Source of the DNA: Cyclobacteriaceae bacterium
GTDB lineage: Bacteria; Bacteroidota; Bacteroidia; Cytophagales; Cyclobacteriaceae
Direction of reading: 5' to 3'
NCBI GenBank assembly: GCA_025358195.1
Contig: JANYKP010000270.1
Coordinates: forward strand, 1 to 7,947
Length of the DNA: 7,947 bases
In this document: positions 1 to 5,294 of the stretch, piece by piece
Position numbering within the stretch: position 1 is the stretch's first letter
Layout of the letters: each line of letters opens with the position of its first letter
Program-made: the position numbers and the translations under genes
The notes under the pieces: generated by a model
The model's database searches: none
What the model saw: the letters and a program-made list of their open reading frames with translations, nothing else
What the model was told of the DNA's origin: nothing

Positions 1-602
1 AGATCGAGCCTGCTGAAATTTATTCCCCACTCTTTGATCCCTTTTTTGTAACGGATAGATTGGAAAGGGATGGCCGCCTCAAAGACCCACCGGTCTTCAT
101 ACGTCTTTACTTCCGACAGCCATTTATTATCCCAGCTTAAATCCACCTTACCTCCTTCATACATGGTGCCATCCCATTGGGCGCCTGCGGCATTCGCTCC
201 GAAGGAGAAGCCGTTGGTCTGGTCATCAAACGGGTCGATGAACAAAAGGAAGTTATCGTTTTTGCCAAAATTAAAATCACGGCGGAGTGACTCCACCATA
301 TAAGGACCTGGCAAGGAGTGAAAGCAGGTGGCCAGCAGGTAAAGATGCTGGTCGTCATAGGTCATCCGCACCTCCGTTTTCACTTTGGCGCGGCTGGTGT
401 CCATAGGGAGCACCATGTAAAAATCAGTGGCCACTTCACTCGCCCTCCACGCAAGATCATCCTCTACACCGTCCACCTTTATTTCTGAGGAGGTTTTATT
501 CAAGTGGTATTTATATTGGGCGTTCTTTTTTTGGGCGATGACTGAGAAAGTGATCAGGGTGATGAGAAGGAGAGGGGGAACCGTTTTTTGAACGTGGGGC
601 AT
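1..602 (-). CDS. Secreted CBM9-like / DUF5916-type protein, N-terminal part (runs off left edge)
   Basis: The minus-strand frame is open from an ATG at 602 to the window edge, giving 200 complete codons and no stop. Residues 1-23 look like a signal peptide: a short N-terminus, the hydrophobic stretch LLLITLITFSVIA, then a likely cleavage near AQ. Residues about 38-199 have the carbohydrate-binding family 9-like pattern found at the N-terminus of DUF5916 proteins: VDGVEDDLAW (43-52), YDDQHLYLL (82-90), FLLFIDPFDDQTNG (118-131), a following N..G..WDG (137-145), and W.FEAAIPFQSIRY (172-185). In full-length relatives this domain precedes a large DUF5916 C-terminal region thought to form an outer-membrane beta-barrel; that part lies outside the window. 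An envelope location is likely. Ligand and role are unknown; sugar binding is a family label, not something shown here. The start is supported by the signal peptide, but no clear ribosome-binding site precedes it. Confidence 0.85.
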   Translation of the reverse strand, partial: MPHVQKTVPPLLLITLITFSVIAQKKNAQYKYHLNKTSSEIKVDGVEDDLAWRASEVATDFYMVLPMDTSRAKVKTEVRMTYDDQHLYLLATCFHSLPGPYMVESLRRDFNFGKNDNFLLFIDPFDDQTNGFSFGANAAGAQWDGTMYEGGKVDLSWDNKWLSEVKTYEDRWVFEAAIPFQSIRYKKGIKEWGINFSRLD

Positions 603-632
603 TATTACCAAAGGATGTGCACTAAAATACTT

Positions 633-812
633 CTATAGCCTCGCATGAGCAACCCTATGCAAATACGAACGGGTGATGAGGCTGAAGGTATTAAAACTCA
701 ATCCGACACAAAAAACCGACGGTGACAACTCATCCTGCATGGAGAAGGCAGGGTTGCCCACACGTTGCGCCAAAGCTTTAGCATAGGCGCCCGAAGCCTT
801 GGCGCAGGTGGG
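633..812. repeat. Intergenic hairpin element with a fortuitous open frame
   Basis: This lies between the stop of the 818-1291 gene and the start of the left-edge gene. An imperfect stem joins 766-777 (tgcgccaaagct) with 795-806 (agccttggcgca), 11 of 12 pairs, and is extended by cccac (757-761) with gtggg (808-812). The hairpin starts 6 bases past the upstream gene's stop, so it may shape the 3' end of that transcript, but no T-run follows on the minus strand, so it is not a standard intrinsic terminator. On the minus strand one frame stays open through the hairpin to a TAG at 633-635. It contains the similar segments AKASGAYAKALAQRVG, which are just the two palindrome arms translated, and a 35-residue ATG-started tail from 740. 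This AKA-type pattern resembles spurious ORFs over intergenic repeats in Bacteroidota genomes, from memory. I read it as a repeat element rather than a gene, with moderate certainty. Confidence 0.45.
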
Positions 813-817
813 TAAAA

Positions 818-1291
818 CTAACGAAGGCCTACAGCGTTCGCATCCTTGAATAAAACATAAGCCAGCAACCTCCCCTCAGGAAGTTCATTGGAGGAATAAA
901 CAAGCTTTATTTTTTTGTTTCCCTTTTGATGGAGAGCCAGGATCTCGGCTGTCTTCATGGTCATAGCCGAATGATCAATACCGCTGGCATCGGCAAAACG
1001 CCACTCTTTCAGCAACGTATGTTGCTCATCGCGAATGGTGATGCTTCTGGATTTACCAATTTGACCACAATGACTGTAATAAATCTGGAATTCATCGTTG
1101 GCGGAGATCTGATCCAACGATACTTGGGGCACCGAAGCCTGCCGTGTTACATATTCCTGAACGACAGCCTTCTTATTGAGATAAATGGAGTAGCTGTCGC
1201 CGCCCATATCTGAAAACGAAAACAAGGTTGCGCATAAAGCAACCCATAGGATGCACTTTGTGGCAGTTAGTGAGACGCTGATCTGTTTCAT
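818..1291 (-). CDS. Small exported protein of unknown function
   Basis: 157 residues from an ATG at 1291 to TAG. The N-terminus has a basic start and a hydrophobic core (about residues 13-27), consistent with a signal peptide or single membrane anchor. The mature part begins with SDMGGDSYSIYLNKK (27-41), continues with a short motif around IYYSHCGQIGKSRSITI and ends with a segment containing LVYSSNELPEGRLLAYV. This arrangement (GGDSY.IYLN near the export signal, a YSHCG motif, then a KEW.F and SS.ELPEGRLLA strand) resembles a conserved hypothetical family in Bacteroidota, from memory; no function is known to me. Beta-rich secondary structure is likely. One cysteine sits in the hydrophobic core, but the lipobox is poor, so lipidation is not supported. 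It is a single gene: its minus-strand upstream neighbour (PFK) is 241 bases away and separated by a hairpin repeat, and a hairpin lies just past its stop. Confidence 0.8.
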   Translation of the reverse strand: MKQISVSLTATKCILWVALCATLFSFSDMGGDSYSIYLNKKAVVQEYVTRQASVPQVSLDQISANDEFQIYYSHCGQIGKSRSITIRDEQHTLLKEWRFADASGIDHSAMTMKTAEILALHQKGNKKIKLVYSSNELPEGRLLAYVLFKDANAVGLR

Positions 1292-1340
1292 AAATATTTA
1301 TTTTAAATGGAGTGAAAAACAACCTTTGCTCTTTATACGC

Positions 1341-1348
1341 CTAAAGTA
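1341..1348 (-). promoter_or_regulatory. Possible -7 promoter box for the 818-1291 gene
   Basis: On the minus strand these bases read TACTTTAG, matching five of six fixed positions of the Bacteroidota -7 consensus TAnnTTTG. The implied leader is about 40 bases and AT-rich. No convincing TTTG box is visible about 19 bases upstream, so this is a weak prediction. Confidence 0.25.
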
Positions 1349-1493
1349 GACTGTCGGCAATCCATAAAATTATTTGCTTGACGTCAGGTAGGATTTACTT
1401 GATGAACGACAAACCGGGATTAAGCCAGGCGACTGAATGGATGACGATAATTTGTTTGTTACTTTGAGTGGGACTTCTTAGTACAGCGATGCA

Positions 1494-1536
1494 TTCCCCC
1501 CTCTCCGCTTCGGAGAGGGGTGGGGGTGAGGCCTAC
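1494..1536. repeat. GC-rich palindromic repeat, copy 1, overlapping the PFK stop codon
   Basis: A perfect 10-bp stem, cccctctccg (1498-1507) with cggagagggg (1511-1520), closes on a 3-base loop and is followed by tgggggtgaggcctac. The cta at 1533-1535 inside the repeat tail is the TAG stop of the phosphofructokinase gene. In the direction of that gene the order is stop codon, C-rich spacer, strong hairpin, so transcript 3'-end formation or stabilisation is plausible, although only a short mixed tract follows and there is no T-run. A diverged second copy lies at 6707-6747 in the same relation to another gene. The core resembles a palindromic repeat common in intergenic DNA of many bacteria, from memory. 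Confidence 0.75.
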
Positions 1537-2729
1537 TCGCTCGCCATTATAAACAACGGCAGATTCTCAAAATCCTGATAAATAGGATGCAGCCGCTCCG
1601 TATCATAATGTTTCGCCACGTTGACAACTTTTTTCTTGCTTGTCACCACATCAATCGGCACATGATCATACCTTCCATTGTTAAGTACCACCAACCGACC
1701 ATGAGTTCCCTTGAGGATCAGGTCCAGCGCCATGGTTCCGAACGCCATGGGAACAATAGAATCGATCGCATCGGGATCGCCACACCGCACCAGGTACCCT
1801 AACTTTTGATTGATCGTATCGATGCTTCGCCCGTTGTTGTACTTGGGTGACAGCTCTTTGAGTTTGGCGGAAATCATGTCACCGATGCCGCCCAGCTTGG
1901 CATGGCCGTATGCGTCTTTTTCTGCGTTCTCAAACTGCATTTCCCCACCTTCAAACATGGCGCCTTCCGAAACCATTACAATGGAGTACCGGCTGGGGTT
2001 TTCATTCCTGTCATCGACCAGTATTTGCGTCAGACGGTCTATGTTAAATGGATATTCTGGTATTACGCACCTGTGCGCGGCGCCGGCCATCGTGGGGAGC
2101 ATGGCAGTAAATCCGGCATACCGGCCAAAAACTTCGAGCACCATGATGCGTTCATGCGAACCGGCGGAAGTGCGTAGGGCATTCGTCATGGAAATTGTTC
2201 GCGTGACGCACGTGCTGAAGCCAATGCAATAGTCGGTGCCCGGCACGTCATTGTCCATGGTTTTTGGAATGGCATTGACATTGACACCTTGCTTGAATAA
2301 ATGCGCGGCATAACTCAAGGTATCGTCCCCACCGATCGCGATGAGGTGATCAATTCCTATCCATTCCAGATTTTTGATGACCTCCTTCGTGAGATCATTT
2401 GTAGTTTCGCTATAGCTTCCCTTCAGATGTTCGGGAACCCTGCTCTTCGCAACATGACTGGGTCGGGTGCGGGAAGAATGAAGAAATGTGCCCCCTGTCC
2501 TGGAGGCTCTGTCAACCACTGTTCTCGACAATTCAATAAAATTCTCATCGTTGTTAAATTTTGTATCCCGCACCAGATCGATCAGCCCGGCCCACCCACG
2601 TCGTAACCCGATGACCCTATAACCTTCCCGAATGGCTCGTACGGTGACCGCACGAATAGCAGGATTCAAGCCCGGTACATCACCACCACCTGTGAGAATA
2701 CCGATAGTTTTTGAAGTCTTCGCTGTCAT
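1533..2729 (-). CDS. 6-phosphofructokinase, predicted pyrophosphate-dependent type
   Basis: 398 residues. It phosphorylates fructose 6-phosphate to fructose 1,6-bisphosphate in cytoplasmic glycolysis. Visible family motifs: the N-terminal phosphate-donor loop GILTGGGDVPGLNPAIRAV (10-28), GGDDT (133-137), PKTMDND with the catalytic aspartate (155-161), RTSAGSHER (186-194), FGRYAG (201-206) and VSEGA (253-257). In this superfamily, ATP-specific enzymes have Gly where this protein has Asp136 (GGDD) and usually Gly where it has Lys156 (PKT); Asp plus Lys marks PPi-dependent enzymes, so donor PPi (EC 2.7.1.90) is inferred and the reaction may be reversible. The frame is open for 72 more codons upstream, to 2945, but that stretch is low-similarity, Cys/Ile-rich leader translation, and GILTGGGD should lie near the N-terminus, so the ATG at 2729 is chosen. 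It is divergent from the DUF2141 gene and its stop lies in a palindromic repeat. Many annotation pipelines would label it ATP-dependent pfkA. Confidence 0.93.
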   Translation of the reverse strand: MTAKTSKTIGILTGGGDVPGLNPAIRAVTVRAIREGYRVIGLRRGWAGLIDLVRDTKFNNDENFIELSRTVVDRASRTGGTFLHSSRTRPSHVAKSRVPEHLKGSYSETTNDLTKEVIKNLEWIGIDHLIAIGGDDTLSYAAHLFKQGVNVNAIPKTMDNDVPGTDYCIGFSTCVTRTISMTNALRTSAGSHERIMVLEVFGRYAGFTAMLPTMAGAAHRCVIPEYPFNIDRLTQILVDDRNENPSRYSIVMVSEGAMFEGGEMQFENAEKDAYGHAKLGGIGDMISAKLKELSPKYNNGRSIDTINQKLGYLVRCGDPDAIDSIVPMAFGTMALDLILKGTHGRLVVLNNGRYDHVPIDVVTSKKKVVNVAKHYDTERLHPIYQDFENLPLFIMASE

Positions 2730-2776
2730 GATTTTACTATTTATTATTAAAAGGTCCAGAAGGTTCTGAAATCCCT

Positions 2777-2784
2777 TAAATATA
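2777..2784 (-). promoter_or_regulatory. Possible -7 box of the PFK promoter
   Basis: The minus strand reads TATATTTA here, five of six fixed positions of TAnnTTTG, placing transcription start about 40 bases before the chosen PFK start codon at 2729. The -33 region is not convincing. If right, the upstream open frame to 2945 would be largely untranscribed, which supports the shorter PFK start. Confidence 0.3.
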
Positions 2785-2832
2785 AATCTTTCTTGTCTTA
2801 GAATACACACAGGGCATTTCAAAATTGTACAT

Positions 2833-2858
2833 TGGACGATCGTCCATTTAGGTGGACG
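2833..2858. promoter_or_regulatory. Operator-like palindrome plus a third half-site
   Basis: TGGACGATCGTCCA at 2833-2846 is a perfect 14-bp palindrome, and the half-site TGGACG recurs at 2853-2858, 20 bases after the first half-site begins. It sits in the divergent intergenic region between the PFK and DUF2141 genes. Length and symmetry are typical of a site for a dimeric helix-turn-helix repressor such as the TetR family; the regulator is not in this window, so that is inference. At RNA level the palindrome has almost no loop and would not be a good terminator. Confidence 0.45.
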
Positions 2859-2862
2859 TAGA

Positions 2863-2901
2863 GCCACGACTTGCGTGGCCCAACAATTGTATATATTGTT
2901 G
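2863..2901. promoter_or_regulatory. Two adjacent inverted repeats overlapping the putative DUF2141 promoter
   Basis: gccacg (2863-2868) pairs with cgtggc (2874-2879) across 5 bases, and caacaat (2881-2887) pairs with attgttg (2895-2901) across 7 bases. A weak Bacteroidota-type promoter can be drawn through them: CTTG (2870-2873), a 20-base spacer, then TATTGTTG (2894-2901), which would start transcription only a few bases before the ATG at 2911. A protein bound to the second repeat would occlude this promoter. The repeats are seen; the promoter and its control are inferred. Confidence 0.35.
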
Positions 2902-2910
2902 TTACAGTTT

Positions 2911-3378
2911 ATGACACGTTTGATTTTCCTGCTAATTCTGATCAATACGATCGCCTATGGCCAAGCCGATTCGGTCATGCATAAAACCGCGTACGGAACG
3001 GTGCCGGAAACTTATTCTATAACCGTCACGGTAACCAATATACGAAATCACAAAGGCGTCATCCGCTTTAAATTCTACGATGACACGACACCCTTTCCAG
3101 ACAAAAACGGTTTTTTGAAGGTCGTCATCCCTAAATCAGAAATAAACGGTAATTCATTTACCCGGACGTTTTTTGGTTTTGAATCCAGAAACATGGCCAT
3201 TGCCCTTCTGGATGATGAAAACGACAATGTAAAACTTGATATGGGATGGTTTCTTCCCAAAGAAGGCCACGCGTTTTCTGACTATTACCACGCCGCGCTG
3301 AGAAGACCCGTCTATGACGACTTCGATTTTGTCCTAACCTCTGACAAGCTGGTGACGATGAAAATGAAGTATTATTAG
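2911..3378 (+). CDS. Secreted DUF2141 family protein
   Basis: 155 residues from the ATG at 2911. Residues 1-18 (TRLIFLLILINTIAYGQ after Met) form a clear Sec signal peptide, which decides the start; a GTG at 2875 would add 12 residues ahead of it and is less likely. The mature domain carries the DUF2141 signature: TVTVTNIRNHKGVIRFKFYD (38-57), then FPDKNGF, ALLDDENDNVKLDMGWFLPKEGHAFSD (98-124) and RRPVYDDFDFVL (131-142). In the family the D.N.N..LD...G.P.EG..FS pattern is the most conserved part and resembles an acidic, possibly metal-binding loop on a beta-sandwich. Location: periplasm or outside; function unknown. It is transcribed away from PFK and converges with the flavoprotein gene, whose stop is 13 bases beyond. 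Confidence 0.88.
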   Translation: MTRLIFLLILINTIAYGQADSVMHKTAYGTVPETYSITVTVTNIRNHKGVIRFKFYDDTTPFPDKNGFLKVVIPKSEINGNSFTRTFFGFESRNMAIALLDDENDNVKLDMGWFLPKEGHAFSDYYHAALRRPVYDDFDFVLTSDKLVTMKMKYY

Positions 3379-3391
3379 AATTGCTTCAAGA

Positions 3392-4609
3392 TCACTTAAA
3401 AAGCAACCGATAATAAAATCCCGGACGGATAAGAGAGACTTTTTTATCCGCCTTCGTGAGCCCCTCCACCAACAACTGTTTTACTTCCGCACGCTGATTT
3501 GCTTTTTTTACCACAAAATTCATGAGTTTCGGATGCTTGCAAAGATGCTGTAAACGTGTGCTGAGTCTAAGCTCACCCCCCATACGACGATAGATTTCCT
3601 GATCGTAGGCGATGTTGAACGTTGCTGAAAAATCGCACTTGCTGAAACAATTTTTAATATGGTCGCCCGCGATCCTTCCGCTGCGAATGGCGTTGCCGAT
3701 GCCTTCACCTGTCAATGGATCAATAAGTGAAGCAGCGTCGCCTGTTAACAGAATGCGGGTGCCCGAGATGACTCTTTTCTTAGAGCCTAGGGGCAAGCCG
3801 TAACCTTTCACATTTTCCAGGGGCCGGGCATTTTTGAATCTTTCTTTCAGCAAAGAATCGGTTGAAAGGATTTTTTGCAAGGTCTCTTTCAGGTTGATCT
3901 TTTTTTTGGAAACGATGGATGACAGCATACCCAGTCCAACGTTCGCTTTATTGTTCGGCAACGGAAAGATCCACAAATACCCAGGAAGCAACTCTTGTAA
4001 GAAATGGAGTTCTATAAAGTGACTGGTATTCAAGAAGGAAACGCCCTCATAATAAACCCGAAGCCCCGCACTATAATGTTTTCGTTCAGTTTTTATCGTA
4101 CCCAGGTGCTTGGATACGACAGAGTATGCTCCATCGGCGCCTACAAGAATTTGTCCTCTGAAAATGCCCTGTTCTGTTCCAAGTGCAACGAAGTGGGGTT
4201 GCTGATCAATCTTTTTAACAGCACAATTCTCAAAAAGATGAATATTTGAAAGTTGTTTTAAGTGCTGGACGAGCAAATTATCAAAATCAAGCCGCTTGCA
4301 GATATGACCGCACTTTCCCTCCATATCAATTGAAATATCAATATGCGCCCGGTCAGGCGAGTAAACCCTGATGCCATACGAGGAAGTTTTTCGTGTGAAT
4401 TCAGCGAACGAGGAGGCTAGGACCGGAGACAATAACGAGAGTTGATTGATGACGTCAATACTTAATGCATCACCGCACGTTTTATCCCTGGGAAATGCGG
4501 CCTTGTCCAGTATAGCAACCGATAACCCCGTTTGTGCTAATACGATCGCACAGGCAGCACCCGCCGGACCGGCGCCTACAATGAGAACATCAAATTCTTT
4601 ATCAGACAA
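3392..4609 (-). CDS. Geranylgeranyl reductase family FAD-dependent oxidoreductase
   Basis: 405 residues. Motifs of the family: the FAD-binding Rossmann loop VGAGPAGAACA (11-21), the acidic end of strand two at LDK (34-36), FPRDKTCGDAL (39-49) with the Cys-Gly typical of these reductases, LVGADGAYSVV (155-165), and LLTGDAASLIDPLTGEGIG (287-305), where GD binds the FAD ribityl/phosphate and the PLTGEGI loop contacts the isoalloxazine. Such enzymes reduce isoprenoid double bonds or hydroxylate and oxidise small lipophilic substrates; the substrate cannot be read here. The start is TTG: an in-frame TAA lies only four codons upstream, and the Rossmann strand starts at residue 7, so TTG at 4609 is the only start leaving a sensible N-terminus. 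No Shine-Dalgarno sequence is seen. It lies 90 bases downstream of the STAS gene on the same strand and may be co-transcribed. Similarity to quinone- or menaquinone-modifying oxidoreductases is possible. Confidence 0.9.
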   Translation of the reverse strand: MSDKEFDVLIVGAGPAGAACAIVLAQTGLSVAILDKAAFPRDKTCGDALSIDVINQLSLLSPVLASSFAEFTRKTSSYGIRVYSPDRAHIDISIDMEGKCGHICKRLDFDNLLVQHLKQLSNIHLFENCAVKKIDQQPHFVALGTEQGIFRGQILVGADGAYSVVSKHLGTIKTERKHYSAGLRVYYEGVSFLNTSHFIELHFLQELLPGYLWIFPLPNNKANVGLGMLSSIVSKKKINLKETLQKILSTDSLLKERFKNARPLENVKGYGLPLGSKKRVISGTRILLTGDAASLIDPLTGEGIGNAIRSGRIAGDHIKNCFSKCDFSATFNIAYDQEIYRRMGGELRLSTRLQHLCKHPKLMNFVVKKANQRAEVKQLLVEGLTKADKKVSLIRPGFYYRLLFK

Positions 4610-4644
4610 GAAGTTTTGTTAAGCCATTTCAAAGATAACGGCTA

Positions 4645-4698
4645 AAACCTAACGGGGCATGGGTTTGCCCTGCGGGTTTCATTTCTCCTTGCCAGGAG
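4645..4698 (-). terminator. Hairpins between the STAS and flavoprotein genes (weak terminator candidate)
   Basis: On the minus strand, just past the STAS stop, a 5-bp stem (4694-4698 with 4685-4689, 4-base loop) is followed by a second interrupted stem: ggttt/aaacc (4675-4679 with 4645-4649) enclosing ccctgc/gca(t)ggg (4668-4673 with 4657-4663). The second is followed by four T residues. This could attenuate or end transcription after the STAS gene, or process a shared transcript. Stems are short and interrupted, so confidence is low. Confidence 0.3.
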
Positions 4699-4699
4699 G

Positions 4700-5116
4700 T
4701 TAATATTCCCGATCCCCTTCTTCAGCAAATACTTGTACCGGTGTAACGCCATGCTGTTCACCAACCCATTTAATAGCCTCGTCGAGTTCATGGTGATTAA
4801 AACCTCTGAATTCTCCGGGGACAACCTTACTAAAAAGTCCAGTGAAGGCGTTGATTCCCTCCGAGTCGGTCACGATCGCAGCACGATTCCATTTTCCAAG
4901 GTTATTAAGACCAAGCATGGCATCCTTCAGCCATGCCCCAATGGTAAAATTCTTTATGGCTGTATCAAGCACCAGCAGATAGTTCAGTTTATCGGTTCGC
5001 TTTACCAGTTCGGCCACGGCGGGCAGAACAACCTGATCGAAATCTTCTTTCGTTATATCGCCCGTCGCGCGAAAACCCACCATGGTGTTCGGCGTGTCTT
5101 TGAGTTCTTCAATCAT
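4700..5116 (-). CDS. SpoIIAA-like / STAS-fold protein
   Basis: 138 residues, ATG at 5116. The sequence follows the SpoIIAA-like (STAS/SEC14-type) pattern: MIEELKDTPNTMVGFRATGD (1-20), ITKEDFDQVVLPAVAELVKR (21-40), the strand LNYLLVLDT (44-52) and F.IGAWLKDAMLGL (57-70), then KWNRAAIVTDSEGI (75-88), VPGEFRGFNHHELDEAIKWV (99-118). The usual domain is about 115-120 residues; here about 20 acidic residues are added at the C-terminus. Relatives are small cytoplasmic alpha/beta proteins of unclear role, related in fold to anti-sigma-factor antagonists, but the phosphorylatable Ser motif of SpoIIAA is not apparent, so a partner-switch function should not be assumed. It is divergent from the homoserine dehydrogenase gene and upstream of the flavoprotein. 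An aaaagga tract just before the ATG is too close to be a good ribosome-binding site. Confidence 0.87.
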   Translation of the reverse strand: MIEELKDTPNTMVGFRATGDITKEDFDQVVLPAVAELVKRTDKLNYLLVLDTAIKNFTIGAWLKDAMLGLNNLGKWNRAAIVTDSEGINAFTGLFSKVVPGEFRGFNHHELDEAIKWVGEQHGVTPVQVFAEEGDREY

Positions 5117-5294
5117 ATCCTTTTTGAGGCTACCGGTGAAAAAAACGTGCCATCTTGAACTGCCCTTATTTGTAATCTACGTAGAGATAAACATCGCTGT
5201 GTGTGAATGTGTGGAAGAATTTTCTCATTATTAAGTCTGTATCGCTCCTACCAGACTGGAAGCAACAAAAGTGGGAGTTATTATTTGGTGGCCA

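Noticed and set aside
1205..1260. Lipoprotein signal in the 818-1291 protein
   Set aside because: The cysteine in the hydrophobic core is preceded by VAL rather than a proper lipobox ending in Gly/Ala/Ser, and hydrophobic residues continue after it.
1379..1386. Perfect TGACGTCA palindrome between the PFK and 818-1291 genes
   Set aside because: An 8-bp palindrome is expected by chance in a window this size, and related tgacgtca-like strings occur inside coding regions here.
1810..2232. Plus-strand open frame of 140 codons inside the PFK region
   Set aside because: It is antisense to conserved PFK motifs; composition and sequence show no recognisable protein.
2730..2945. N-terminal extension of the PFK frame by 72 codons
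   Set aside because: The extension is rich in Ile, Cys and Asn without family similarity, crosses the inverted repeats and the start region of the divergent gene, and would put the phosphate-donor loop far from the N-terminus.
4629..4682. 17-residue leader peptide ORF between the STAS and flavoprotein genes (minus strand, AGGAG before its ATG)
   Set aside because: The AGGAG is only two bases from the ATG, is part of a small hairpin, and the peptide has no attenuator-like run of codons.
4733..5158. Long plus-strand open frame of 141 codons
   Set aside because: It is the antisense of the well-supported SpoIIAA-like gene and has no family features.
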